Positions 36,899-46,060 of a DNA stretch of 64,000 nucleotides are shown here, in pieces; position 1 is the stretch's first letter, and each line of letters opens with the position of its first letter. The translations under genes were made by a program, and so were the position numbers. This DNA is from Lederbergia sp. NSJ-179 (lineage in GTDB: Bacteria; Bacillota; Bacilli; Bacillales; Bacillaceae_C). The notes beneath the pieces are model-generated. The model did not search any database. It was not told where the DNA came from and saw only the letters and a program-made list of their open reading frames with translations. The DNA is taken from NCBI RefSeq assembly GCF_022867885.1, contig NZ_JALIFP010000010.1, positions 62,001 to 126,000 of the forward strand. The letters run 5' to 3'.

Positions 36899-37930
36899 AT
36901 GAAAAAGCATACCACCATTTATGACATTGCCAAAAAAGCCAATACCTCTACAGCAACAGTATCACGAGTATTAAGTAATAGTAACTACCCGGTAAGCCAT
37001 GAATTGCGACAAAAAATCGTAAAGGTAGCCAAAGAGTTGAATTACGTCCCTAATATGCTTGGAAGACAATTAAAAACGAATAACAGCATGACGATAGGCG
37101 TGATTATTCCTTCCATTACAAATCCGTTTTATTCATCACTTGTCCTTGGGATTGAAGATATTGCGCAGAGCCGGGGATATCATCTTTTGTTATGTAATTC
37201 TCACCGCAGTCCAGAACTTGAAAAAAAGTATTTGAAAACCCTTTTTGAAAAACAAGTAAAGGGGTTAATTGTTTCTTCCATCTCGCAAAATCATAAATTA
37301 TTAAAGGAACTAGTGGAGAAAGGGTTAAGTATGGTTGCCTTTGACCAAACGATTGATGGGTTTAATAGCAGTCAAATACATTTTGATTTTCGTAGGGCTG
37401 GTCTTATGGCAATAGAATATTTATGGAAGAAAGGCCATAAAAAAATTGCCTTCATTAGTTCACCATTAAGCAGGCCTAGCCGCAAAGATACGTATAAAGG
37501 TTATTTAGATGGACATAAGCAATTTAACATCTCAGTAAATAAAGATTTGGTTCAAATTGCGTCTAGAGAGGAGGAAGTTTCTGAAAGGAATTATGAGTTT
37601 CATAATGGAATTGAAATGACTCGGAAACTTTTGAAAAAGGATGAATTACCGACCGCGATTTTTTGCTGTAATGATATGACGGCATTTGGTGTAATGAATG
37701 AGCTAGCTGCTCAAGAAATAAAAGTACCTGAACAAATTTCTGTCATGGGTTTTGACAATATTGAATTCGCAGAAATGGTAACACCTCCTTTGACGACTAT
37801 CCAGCAACCTGATTATGAAATGGGGAGAATGGCATGTAATCTTCTTTTGGATCAGTTGAATGGAGAATCTACTGAACATGTCGATATCATGTTACAGCCA
37901 AGAATTATTGAAAGAAAATCTGTTCAGTAA
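36899..37930 (+). CDS. LacI-family transcriptional regulator
   Basis: 343 residues. N-terminal helix-turn-helix TTIYDIAKKANTSTATVSRVLSN followed by the hinge helix (VPNMLGRQLKT), then a periplasmic-binding-protein-like effector domain from MTIGVIIPSITNPFYSSLVLGIE to GFDNIEFAEMVTPPLTTI. ATG 36899 is preceded by AAGGTGA. It lies inside the catabolic cluster between the importer genes and the second enzyme set, and is probably the local substrate-responsive repressor. Shared operator-like sequences are found upstream of it and of the binding-protein gene. Effector unknown. Confidence 0.9.
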   Translation: MKKHTTIYDIAKKANTSTATVSRVLSNSNYPVSHELRQKIVKVAKELNYVPNMLGRQLKTNNSMTIGVIIPSITNPFYSSLVLGIEDIAQSRGYHLLLCNSHRSPELEKKYLKTLFEKQVKGLIVSSISQNHKLLKELVEKGLSMVAFDQTIDGFNSSQIHFDFRRAGLMAIEYLWKKGHKKIAFISSPLSRPSRKDTYKGYLDGHKQFNISVNKDLVQIASREEEVSERNYEFHNGIEMTRKLLKKDELPTAIFCCNDMTAFGVMNELAAQEIKVPEQISVMGFDNIEFAEMVTPPLTTIQQPDYEMGRMACNLLLDQLNGESTEHVDIMLQPRIIERKSVQ

Positions 37931-38037
37931 ACTTTGTGCAGAAGATTTCAGTTTGAATGATGGTATATTGTAATCAATTCTATCTTTTAGTTATAAATTA
38001 TTTTGCATTTTGACAATATCTTTCTGAGGTGACCATA

Positions 38038-39036
38038 ATGAAAAAAATGAGATGTGCAATCGTTGGTACAGGAGTAATTTCGAAGCTTCACGTTCAGGCA
38101 ATCAGTGATCATCCGGAAGCTGAATTAGTGGCTATTTGTGATATTGATCTTCAGAAAGCTGAAGAATGGGTGCGTGAATTTGCCCCGAAGGCAAGCGCTT
38201 ACTCTAATCATAAAGAGATGTTCGAAAAGGAAGATATCGATATTGCGTCCATTTGTGTACCGAGTGGTTTACACGCAGATGTTGCGATTTCGGCTGCTGA
38301 AGCTGGTATTCATGTATTATGTGAAAAACCATTGGATATTCGTCGAGATAAAATGGCTCAAATGATTGAAACCTGTAGGAATCATAATGTGAAATTGGGG
38401 TGTGTTTATCAAAGAAGAACACTGAGTTCAGCCATCCTTACTCGACAAGCCATTCAGGAAGGAAAATTAGGAAAATTAGTTCTCGGGGATGCTTATTTAA
38501 AATATTATCGTAGTCCTGAATATTTTCAGAGTGCTGGTTGGAGGGGAACCTGGGAGTTAGACGGCGGTGGTGCTCTAATGAATCAAGGAGTTCATGGAAT
38601 TGACTTAATCCAATGGATGGTTGGGGATATAGAATCGGTTTTCGCCTATGCCGCCCCATTAGTCCGTGATATTGAGGTCGAGGATACAGCTGTTGTCGTT
38701 GTCAAATATAAGAATGATGCATTTGGGGTCATTCAAGGAACAACTTCCGTATATCCTGGACAGGAAACAAGATTTGAAATTCACGGGGAAAAAGGGTCGA
38801 TTATTTTTGGAGATAGTGGAATTAAACAATGGAAGTTTCTCGAAAGTGATGAGCCAATCCCACAAACGGAGAAAGAAGATAAGGGTCATTACCTATTTGT
38901 CGATGATATGATCAAGGCCGTGCGTGAAAACCGTGAACCACTTGTTTCAGGAGAAGAGGCACGAAAAGCCGTTGATGTCATCCTTGCGATCTATGAATCT
39001 GTCAAAACAGGCAAAGAAATAAAAATAAATCACTGA
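38038..39036 (+). CDS. Gfo/Idh/MocA-family oxidoreductase
   Basis: 332 residues. Rossmann loop CAIVGTGVISKLHVQAI, the EKP motif in HVLCEKPLDI, and WELDGGGALMNQGVHGIDLIQWM in the second domain, with the usual histidine. Close in layout to the product at 25023. ATG 38038 has GAGGTG upstream. It is followed 25 bases later by another Gfo/Idh-like gene and then a TIM-barrel isomerase-like gene. This trio often acts together on sugar derivatives by oxidation to a keto-sugar and further change. The substrate is not readable. Confidence 0.87.
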   Translation: MKKMRCAIVGTGVISKLHVQAISDHPEAELVAICDIDLQKAEEWVREFAPKASAYSNHKEMFEKEDIDIASICVPSGLHADVAISAAEAGIHVLCEKPLDIRRDKMAQMIETCRNHNVKLGCVYQRRTLSSAILTRQAIQEGKLGKLVLGDAYLKYYRSPEYFQSAGWRGTWELDGGGALMNQGVHGIDLIQWMVGDIESVFAYAAPLVRDIEVEDTAVVVVKYKNDAFGVIQGTTSVYPGQETRFEIHGEKGSIIFGDSGIKQWKFLESDEPIPQTEKEDKGHYLFVDDMIKAVRENREPLVSGEEARKAVDVILAIYESVKTGKEIKINH

Positions 39037-39061
39037 TTATTTCTTAAAGGAGAGAAGGAAA

Positions 39062-39958
39062 ATGAGCAAGCTTAAAATAGGCTTGATTGGACTTGATACG
39101 TCTCATGTTCTTGCTTTTACGAAACTTTTAAATAATGAAGATGCCCCTTTTCATGTTCCAGGCGGGAAAGTGATTTTAGCTTTTCCTGGAGGTTCAGACA
39201 TGGAACTTAGTCATACTCGGGTAGATGGTTATACAAAGGAACTTTCGGAGCAATATGGAATAAAAATGGTCCAGTCTCCTGAAGAGGTAGCAGAAGAATG
39301 TGATGCCATTTTATTAGAATCTGTGGATGGGCGAGTGCATCTTGAGCAGTTCGAAACAGTTGCTCCATATGGAAAACCCGTGTTTGTTGATAAACCACTT
39401 ACTACAACAACGAAAGAAGCAAAAGAAATTTTTCAACTTGCTAAGCAATACCCAACGAAAGTGATGAGTTGTTCTTCCTTGCGCTTTGCTGAAGGATTTT
39501 CCGAATCTTTGTCACAGCACGAAAAGGGCGAAATCATTGGGGTGGATTGTTCAGGGCCTTTAGCGCTTGAGCCAACTCATGATTTATTTTGGTACGGAAT
39601 TCATACGGCTGAAATGCTTTTTCGCAGTTTAGGTACTGGTTGTAAAACGGTAACCGTTATCAAAAGTGCTGACCATGATGTCATAGTCGGAGAATGGAAA
39701 GATGGACGGATTGGCAGTTTGCGAGGAAATCGAAAAGGTAACACGGCATTCGGAGCTCTAATCCATAAGGAGAAAGGATCAGAATTCGTTGATGTGAGCT
39801 TGGATCAAAAACCTTATTATGCCTGTTTATTAGAAGAAATAATTGCTTTTTTCCATACAGGTCTTTCTCCGATTGACGAAGCAGAAACGGTGGAAATCAT
39901 TCGATTCTTAGAGGCCGCAAATGAAAGTCGTTCAACTGGATCTCCCGTAGCCATGTAA
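39062..39958 (+). CDS. Divergent Gfo/Idh/MocA-like oxidoreductase
   Basis: 298 residues, shorter than its neighbour. The N-terminus KIGLIGLDTSHVLAFTKLL has a less glycine-rich nucleotide loop (G-L-D-T-S-H), a pattern seen in a distinct subgroup of the family. VFVDKPLTTTTKEA carries a D-K-P version of the conserved E-K-P. HDLFWYGIHTAEMLF supplies a histidine in the second domain. AAAGGAGAG precedes ATG. Cofactor use is less certain than for the neighbour. It probably forms a functional pair with it. Confidence 0.78.
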   Translation: MSKLKIGLIGLDTSHVLAFTKLLNNEDAPFHVPGGKVILAFPGGSDMELSHTRVDGYTKELSEQYGIKMVQSPEEVAEECDAILLESVDGRVHLEQFETVAPYGKPVFVDKPLTTTTKEAKEIFQLAKQYPTKVMSCSSLRFAEGFSESLSQHEKGEIIGVDCSGPLALEPTHDLFWYGIHTAEMLFRSLGTGCKTVTVIKSADHDVIVGEWKDGRIGSLRGNRKGNTAFGALIHKEKGSEFVDVSLDQKPYYACLLEEIIAFFHTGLSPIDEAETVEIIRFLEAANESRSTGSPVAM

Positions 39959-39984
39959 TTTTTTCACAAAGGAGGATGTCTTTC

Positions 39985-40836
39985 TTGTTATTAGAGCGTT
40001 TGGGAATTTTAACAGATGAGGTATCACAAGACTTAATCGAAGCGTTGGATTGGGTCAAGGAAAATAATTTAAAACATGTCGAACTTCGGAGCTTTGATGG
40101 TCAAAACATAGCTGATGCTCCCGATGAAGTATTGGACAGAGTTCTATACGAAATTGAAAAGCGAGACTTATTTGTGTCAGGGATTTCTTCACCTGTGTTC
40201 AAATGTCCCTTGGACCCGGAAAGACCTGTAACCACTGGAGATACATTCGGACAAAAAGAGGAAAGTGTGGAACAGCATTTTCAAAAGCTGGAGCGGATGA
40301 TTGAGATCGCCGAAAAATTAAATACGGATAAAATCCGAGTATTTTCTTTTTGGCGTGAACAACATCCCGAACGCTATATAAGTGAGATTGCCAATCATTT
40401 AAAAAAAGCTTCGCAAATAGCAGAACAGACTGATATCATCTTGCTCTTAGAAAACGAGGGAACATGTAATGGCGGGTACGCTAACGAGATAGCTCATTTC
40501 GTAAGAATGGTAGACTCACCACATCTTAGGGTATTATGGGATCCGGGGAATGAAGCTTATGGAGGACGCGCTGCATACCCTGAAGGATATGAAGAAGTAA
40601 AGGATTTAATTGGTCATATTCATTTGAAGGACGCCTTCATTAACAAAAACGGATATCCTCAATGCGTTCCGATCGGTCAAGGAGAAGTGGCTTATGCTGA
40701 ACAACTACAGGCATTAGTGGATGATGGGTATAAAGGTCTGTTTACGATCGAAACGCATTATATTCCTGAAGGGGGAACCGCAAAACAAGGAAGTGAAATG
40801 ACTTTAAAGGGATTGCGGAGTATTTTGCGAGCATAG
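39985..40836 (+). CDS. Xylose-isomerase-like TIM-barrel protein (sugar phosphate isomerase/epimerase family)
   Basis: 283 residues, AP-endonuclease-2-type barrel. Metal-binding acids and histidines appear in LLLENEGTCNGG, VLWDPGNEAY, GHIHLKDAF and FTIETHY. TTG 39985 is chosen because AAAGGAGG lies nine bases upstream; an ATG nine bases earlier touches that site. The family includes inosose dehydratases, 3-keto-glycoside hydratases/epimerases and hydroxypyruvate isomerases. With two Gfo/Idh-like partners, a keto-sugar step is plausible, by inference. Confidence 0.82.
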   Translation: MLLERLGILTDEVSQDLIEALDWVKENNLKHVELRSFDGQNIADAPDEVLDRVLYEIEKRDLFVSGISSPVFKCPLDPERPVTTGDTFGQKEESVEQHFQKLERMIEIAEKLNTDKIRVFSFWREQHPERYISEIANHLKKASQIAEQTDIILLLENEGTCNGGYANEIAHFVRMVDSPHLRVLWDPGNEAYGGRAAYPEGYEEVKDLIGHIHLKDAFINKNGYPQCVPIGQGEVAYAEQLQALVDDGYKGLFTIETHYIPEGGTAKQGSEMTLKGLRSILRA

Positions 40837-40864
40837 AAAACAATACTAAGAAGGGGGCTAAAGC

Positions 40865-41641
40865 GTGGAGAAACGTTTTACACCTTTAAGGAGATTTAAG
40901 GCGGATCAATTGAGCGTACAAGTATATAGTAATCGATTACAAATGGGCCAAGCAGCTAGTTTGGATGTGATAGCAAGAATGAAAGAATTACTTAAAATAA
41001 AGGAAAAAATTCGCATGATTTTTGCTTCTGCTCCATCGCAAAGTGAATTTTTGGAAGCTTTGAAAAAAGCGGATGTGGATTGGAAGCGAGTGACAGCCTT
41101 TCATATGGATGAATATATCAATCTATCACAGGCAACGCCACAAAGTTTTGGGCAATTTCTTCGAGATCATTTATTTGATGCTGTGAAACCAGGCGAAGTT
41201 CATTTTATAGATGGATTAAAGGATCCGATTGAAGAGGGAAGAAGATATAGTAAGTTATTGCAGAAAGCTCCGATTGATATCATTTGTCTTGGGATCGGAG
41301 AAAATGGCCATCTTGCTTTTAATGATCCACCTGTAGCCAATTTTCAAGATCCTAATATCGTAAAAATCGTGGAACTAGATCCTTTAAGTCGTCAACAACA
41401 AGTCAATGATGGTTGCTTTGAAAGATTATCAGACGTGCCGACACACGCATTAACTTTAACCATCCCTACATTAATGTCTGGTCATCATCTTTATTGTATC
41501 GTTCCAGGCCCTACTAAGAAGAATGCGGTTCAAAAGGCATTAAACGATTCTATTTCATCTACTGTGCCAGCTACTATTCTGCGTAATCATCCGGGTTGCG
41601 TTCTCTATTTAGATCAAGCAGCCTATGGTGAGGATGTTTAA
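40865..41641 (+). CDS. Glucosamine-6-phosphate deaminase-like protein (NagB family)
   Basis: 258 residues of the NagB/6-phosphogluconolactonase fold. FHMDEYINL holds the D-E pair and LGIGENGHLAFNDPP the catalytic loop, both matching NagB. The N-terminal region differs from B. subtilis NagB (no GxTxGST-type loop; FASAPSQSEFLEAL instead), so it belongs to a divergent subgroup and may act on a different amino-sugar phosphate. GTG start with AAGGGGG upstream. It overlaps or abuts the nagA-like gene. A palindrome related to the operator-like sites lies near its 5' end. Confidence 0.82.
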   Translation: MEKRFTPLRRFKADQLSVQVYSNRLQMGQAASLDVIARMKELLKIKEKIRMIFASAPSQSEFLEALKKADVDWKRVTAFHMDEYINLSQATPQSFGQFLRDHLFDAVKPGEVHFIDGLKDPIEEGRRYSKLLQKAPIDIICLGIGENGHLAFNDPPVANFQDPNIVKIVELDPLSRQQQVNDGCFERLSDVPTHALTLTIPTLMSGHHLYCIVPGPTKKNAVQKALNDSISSTVPATILRNHPGCVLYLDQAAYGEDV

Positions 41642-41642
41642 C

Positions 41643-42806
41643 GTGGTATCTCGTCTAGAAGGAATAGATTATAAAACAAATAGCCCCATTCATGTATATA
41701 TGGAAAATGGGATGATTACTGATATTCAAGCCATACCGGATATGCAGTTGGATTCGTTGCCTATCCTAGCACCTGGACTTATCGATTTGCAAATTAATGG
41801 GTATAAAGGCTTTGATTTTAATACTTTGCCCTTTTCGGCTGACTCGGTCATCCAAGTCACAAGGGCTCTTTGGGAGGAAGGGGTCACTACTTATTTTCCT
41901 ACCCTTATTACAAATTGTGACGACTCGATTGAACAGGCCATTCAAACGATTATAAAAGCTTGTGAAAAAGATCGGTTAACAGACTCAACCATTGGCGGAA
42001 TCCATATGGAGGGGCCATTTATCTCTCCAGAAGATGGCCCTAGAGGTGCACATAACGAAAAATTTATCAAAGCGCCTGACTGGTCTCTTTTAAAAAAATG
42101 GCAGAAGATAGCAAAGGGGCGCATCAAAATCCTAACCCTATCTCCTGAATGGGAAGGAGCTATTGCCTTTATCGAGAAGTGTAGTAAAAATGATGTGCTC
42201 GTTTCGATTGGGCATACAGCGGCAACGAATGAGCAAATCAGGGCCGCAGTAAAAGCTGGGGCGAGAATGTCAACACATTTAGGTAATGGAGCCCATCTGT
42301 TATTGCCCCGCCATCCTAACTATCTTTGGGAGCAATTGGCTAATGACCATCTTTGGGCCTGTTTGATTGCTGATGGTTTTCATCTTCCCCTTTCATTTTT
42401 AAAGGTAGCGATGAAAGCGAAAGGTACTAAAACAATATTAGTGAGTGACGCTGTCGATTTGAGTGGCCTTGACCCTGGAGAATATCGTACTCATATTGGT
42501 GGAGACGTTATTTTAACGGCTGAAGGGAAACTTCATTTAAAGAAAAATCCAGAACTTCTCGCTGGTTCTGTGCAAATGCTCAAACACGGAATCACTCATC
42601 TCGTGAACAATCAAATAGCCGATTTATCTGAGGCTTGGGAAATGGCTTCGTCTCGACCTGCCGCTCTCATTCAACTAGCGACTAAAAATGGGTTAGTGAA
42701 AGGTGCACCGGCAGATTTAGTTTTATTTAAACTGAAAGAAAAAAACATCCGAATAATCGAAACATATAAATCCGGAAGGCGAGTTTATCCATGCAAAGCT
42801 CAATAG
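41643..42806 (+). CDS. N-acetylglucosamine-6-phosphate deacetylase-like protein (NagA family)
   Basis: 387 residues of the amidohydrolase fold. The first metal motif is LIDLQINGYKGFDFN (Gln-x-Asn, as in the one-metal E. coli form rather than His-x-His). Then GIHMEGPFISPE (metal Glu), IGHTAAT and STHLGNGAH (metal histidines), ADGFHLP and LVSDAVDLSG (catalytic Asp). The STHLGNGAHLLLPRHPN segment differs from the T-H-L-x-N-A-M of ordinary NagA. GTG 41643 has GGTGAGG nine bases upstream; ATG 41634 and 41625 are alternatives overlapping the previous gene. Together with the NagB-like protein it suggests an N-acetylated amino-sugar phosphate as intermediate. Confidence 0.83.
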   Translation: MVSRLEGIDYKTNSPIHVYMENGMITDIQAIPDMQLDSLPILAPGLIDLQINGYKGFDFNTLPFSADSVIQVTRALWEEGVTTYFPTLITNCDDSIEQAIQTIIKACEKDRLTDSTIGGIHMEGPFISPEDGPRGAHNEKFIKAPDWSLLKKWQKIAKGRIKILTLSPEWEGAIAFIEKCSKNDVLVSIGHTAATNEQIRAAVKAGARMSTHLGNGAHLLLPRHPNYLWEQLANDHLWACLIADGFHLPLSFLKVAMKAKGTKTILVSDAVDLSGLDPGEYRTHIGGDVILTAEGKLHLKKNPELLAGSVQMLKHGITHLVNNQIADLSEAWEMASSRPAALIQLATKNGLVKGAPADLVLFKLKEKNIRIIETYKSGRRVYPCKAQ

Positions 42807-42835
42807 ATTTATAAAGTGAGTCAAGTATGTTACTA

Positions 42836-42872
42836 GGGGAGCATTCTTTAAGAAGGAGATGGCTCCCTTCTT
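42836..42872 (+). terminator. Terminator-like hairpin after the nagA-like gene
   Basis: GGGGAGC and GGCTCCC, with TTCTT/AAGAA able to pair inside, followed by TTCTTTG. It ends the catabolic cluster. The 346-base gap up to ppc holds this and the next hairpin but no supported gene. Confidence 0.55.
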
Positions 42873-42998
42873 TGTTGAAGTAAAGAACCATTTTAATGAA
42901 AGAAACAAAATCGCCAATTCCCCTAAATATTTGCCACTGATTTTCACTTGTGTTAGAATAAAACGTACTTTCAGGTGGTACATATTCTATCGGCAAAG

Positions 42999-43040
42999 GA
43001 CAGTTTATACCCGTTGGGAGGTAAACTGTCTTTGTTTATC
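42999..43040 (+). terminator. Hairpin with T-rich tail upstream of ppc
   Basis: GACAGTTTA and TAAACTGTC are perfect nine-base arms around 14 bases, followed by TTTGTTTATCTT. It could end upstream transcription or act as an attenuator in the ppc leader. Confidence 0.6.
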
Positions 43041-43152
43041 TTAATAGTGTACAAAAGCTTGCTGAAACTGGTTTAGAGTTAAGTTCAATGAATAAATCAT
43101 TTGGTCAATAATCGGAGCAAAGGATGTATTTGCGTTAAAGGAGGATGATTTT

Positions 43153-45903
43153 ATGAACGGGACAGTTGATCGAAACGTACAACTTCGCAGCGATGTGAAA
43201 AAACTAGGAAATATTTTAGGAGAAATTCTTGTTCATCACGGTGGCGTTGATTTACTAAATGAAGTTGAGTCTATCAGGGAAATGACCAAGAAGTTACGCC
43301 AAGAATTTGATTCCGATATTTATCACCAATTAAAAGAAAAAATCCAACAGCTTGAACCACCTATGCGCCAAAATGTCATAAGAGCTTTTTCAATTTATTT
43401 TCACCTAATTAATATTGCTGAACAAAACCATCGGATCCGCAGAAAAAAAGAGTATCAATTAAAAGAGCATGAGGCACAACCCTTTTCTATTGAAAGAACG
43501 GTATCAAAAATAAAAGAATATAAAATCCCCAATGAAGCTTTACAAAACGTTATTAATGAATTATCGATTGAATTGATTATTACGGCCCATCCGACAGAAG
43601 CAACAAAACGGACTGTATTGGAAATCCAAAAAAGAATTTCGATCATTTTACAAAAACTAAATAGTCCGGGAATATCGGAAATAGAAAGAGAAAATTTAGA
43701 AGAAAATCTTTACAATGAAGTTACCACTCTATGGCAAACAGATGAATTACGGCACCGGAAGCCAAGGGTATTAGATGAGGTTCGCAATGGTCTTTATTAT
43801 TTTGACCAAACTCTATTCGATATTCTTCCTGCCGTACATGAAGAACTAGAATTACAATTAAAAAATCAAATAGCTGGATTTGATTGGAAAGTGCCTAACT
43901 TTCTTCATTTTGGATCTTGGATAGGTGGAGATAGAGATGGGAACCCAAATGTTACACCGGAGATTACATGGCGTACACTTGAAATGCAAAGAGAATTGGT
44001 TATAAAGAAATATAATGAAGCCATTATTAATCTTATGAAAAGATTTAGTCAATCTACCACTCGAATTACAGTTAGTCAGGATCTTATACACTCTATTAAC
44101 GAAGAAGAACCGGTTTATTTGAATGAGGAAGAAAAATGGCCCGTTACATCAGAAGTGTACCGGAGAAAATTCGCCATTATTTTAAAAAGACTTCATGAGG
44201 TTGGTAAATCTGAACTTGGTTATAAAGCTTCAGAGGAACTTGTACAGGATTTAATTTTAATTCTAAATAGTGCGGAAAGTCACCAGCCCTTGGATAAAAC
44301 TCTTAAATCGATTCGTACATTAATTAGGCAAGTGGAATTATTTGGATTTCATTTAGCTACATTGGATATTCGTAATCACAGTGGAGAGCATGAATTAGCC
44401 GTAAATGAAATTCTGAAGGCTGTGAATATTACTGAGAATTATTCGGAGCTAAGTGAAGCGGAAAAAATGAATATATTAGTGAGGGTTCTCAAAGATCCAC
44501 GACCGTTACTGCTGTTTGAAGAGGATTATTCCAAAGAAACTCGTGCTATTCTAAAGGTATTTCAATTAATAAGAAAAGCTCATAAAGAGTTTGGAAAACG
44601 TTCCATCGAAGTTTATTTGATTAGTATGACCCAATCTGCAAGTGATTTGCTTGAAGTACTATTACTTGCGAAAGAAGCGGGCATCTATCGTCTTTATGCC
44701 GATGGTAAGATTGAATCTGATATCAATGTAGCCCCTTTATTGGAAACCATTGATGATTTAATTGCAGGTCCGAAAATTATGAAGACTTTATTTGAATTGG
44801 ATGTATATCGCAATCACCTAAAAGAACACAATAATCATCAAGAAATCATGTTAGGTTACTCTGACGGAAGTAAAGATGGTGGTACTTTAACTGCCAATTG
44901 GAAGCTCTTTAAGGCACAGCTGGAAATTCATAATATGGCAAAAGAATTCGACGTTCGTCTGAAGTTTTTCCACGGCCGCGGTGGTTCATTAGGGCGTGGA
45001 GGAGGATCATTAAATACAAGTATTCTCTCCCAGCCAGTGGAAACATTAGGGGATGGCGTAAAAATAACAGAACAGGGAGAAGTACTGTCATCCAGATATT
45101 TAATGAAAGAAATTGCATTTAGAAATTTAGAACAGGCCGCTTCCGCTTTGCTTGATGCATGTGTAGGTGTTTCAAGTGAATCTGAGGTTGATTATTTTCG
45201 GGAAAAAGAATGGGAAGTGGCGATGGAAGAAATTTCAAGCTATTCATTGACGAAATATCAATCATTGGTTTTTGGTGATCCTGACTTTCTTACTTATTTT
45301 AATCAAGCGACACCACTTAATGAAATAGGTGCACTCAATATTGGCTCACGTCCGATGAGCAGAAAAAACAGCCAAAAATTTGAGGATCTGCGCGCCATTC
45401 CTTGGGTGTTTGCTTGGACACAATCACGGCACATGTTGCCTGCATGGTATGCGGCAGGTACGGGATTGGAAACATATCTAAACCAGGATGATCGTCATTT
45501 GGAAATATTGCAAACGATGTATAAAAAATGGCCATTCTTTCGAGCGACGATTAACAATTTGCAAATGGCCCTCATGAAAGCAGATATGGCTACAGCTAAA
45601 CAGTATTTGACACTGGTACAATCTCCCGAAATTGCAGAAAGAATTTATAGTAATATTTACGATGAGTATCAGCGTACAAAAAGAGTATTATTAAAAATTT
45701 CTGGAAATAAGGAGTTGCTCGATCATACTCCGAATATCCAAGAATCTGTATACAGAAGAAATCCTTATGTAGACCCATTAAACTTCTTCCAAGTCTATTT
45801 GATTTGCAAATTAAGAGAAACGGATCAACCTTCAGAAGATTTAGTAACGGAGGTGCTGTTAACGATTAATGGAGTTGCTGCTGGATTAGTGAATACAGGT
45901 TAA
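43153..45903 (+). CDS. ppc: Phosphoenolpyruvate carboxylase
   Basis: Carboxylates phosphoenolpyruvate to oxaloacetate, filling the TCA cycle. 916 residues, a normal length. The catalytic histidine is His146 in TAHPTEATKRT. Other signatures: GGDRDGNP, MLGYSDGSKDGG and FHGRGGSLGRGGG (His607, Arg609, the glycine loop). GGAGGATG precedes ATG at 43153. B. subtilis has no ppc and relies on pyruvate carboxylase, so this gene marks a metabolic difference. It is a single-gene unit with its own terminator. Confidence 0.96.
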   Translation: MNGTVDRNVQLRSDVKKLGNILGEILVHHGGVDLLNEVESIREMTKKLRQEFDSDIYHQLKEKIQQLEPPMRQNVIRAFSIYFHLINIAEQNHRIRRKKEYQLKEHEAQPFSIERTVSKIKEYKIPNEALQNVINELSIELIITAHPTEATKRTVLEIQKRISIILQKLNSPGISEIERENLEENLYNEVTTLWQTDELRHRKPRVLDEVRNGLYYFDQTLFDILPAVHEELELQLKNQIAGFDWKVPNFLHFGSWIGGDRDGNPNVTPEITWRTLEMQRELVIKKYNEAIINLMKRFSQSTTRITVSQDLIHSINEEEPVYLNEEEKWPVTSEVYRRKFAIILKRLHEVGKSELGYKASEELVQDLILILNSAESHQPLDKTLKSIRTLIRQVELFGFHLATLDIRNHSGEHELAVNEILKAVNITENYSELSEAEKMNILVRVLKDPRPLLLFEEDYSKETRAILKVFQLIRKAHKEFGKRSIEVYLISMTQSASDLLEVLLLAKEAGIYRLYADGKIESDINVAPLLETIDDLIAGPKIMKTLFELDVYRNHLKEHNNHQEIMLGYSDGSKDGGTLTANWKLFKAQLEIHNMAKEFDVRLKFFHGRGGSLGRGGGSLNTSILSQPVETLGDGVKITEQGEVLSSRYLMKEIAFRNLEQAASALLDACVGVSSESEVDYFREKEWEVAMEEISSYSLTKYQSLVFGDPDFLTYFNQATPLNEIGALNIGSRPMSRKNSQKFEDLRAIPWVFAWTQSRHMLPAWYAAGTGLETYLNQDDRHLEILQTMYKKWPFFRATINNLQMALMKADMATAKQYLTLVQSPEIAERIYSNIYDEYQRTKRVLLKISGNKELLDHTPNIQESVYRRNPYVDPLNFFQVYLICKLRETDQPSEDLVTEVLLTINGVAAGLVNTG

Positions 45904-45933
45904 TGGTCAAATTTAATACCCTCTAGTTAAAAC

Positions 45934-45970
45934 AAAAACCTTGAGATAGAATTTCTCAAGGTTTTTTCTT
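45934..45970 (+). terminator. Intrinsic terminator after ppc
   Basis: AAACCTTGAGA and TTCTCAAGGTTTTTT form the stem and T run. Confidence 0.9.
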
Positions 45971-46060
45971 TTTTCTAAATCCTCTTGTAAATCTCCTCAT
46001 AATCTAGCAAATTCTTTCATAAAGTTTAGTAAAGCCAAATTTTATAAAGGACTGAAATCA

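Noticed and set aside
42859-43044. 61-codon plus-strand frame before ppc
   Set aside because: It runs through two hairpins, has no ribosome site and a composition unlike the neighbouring genes.
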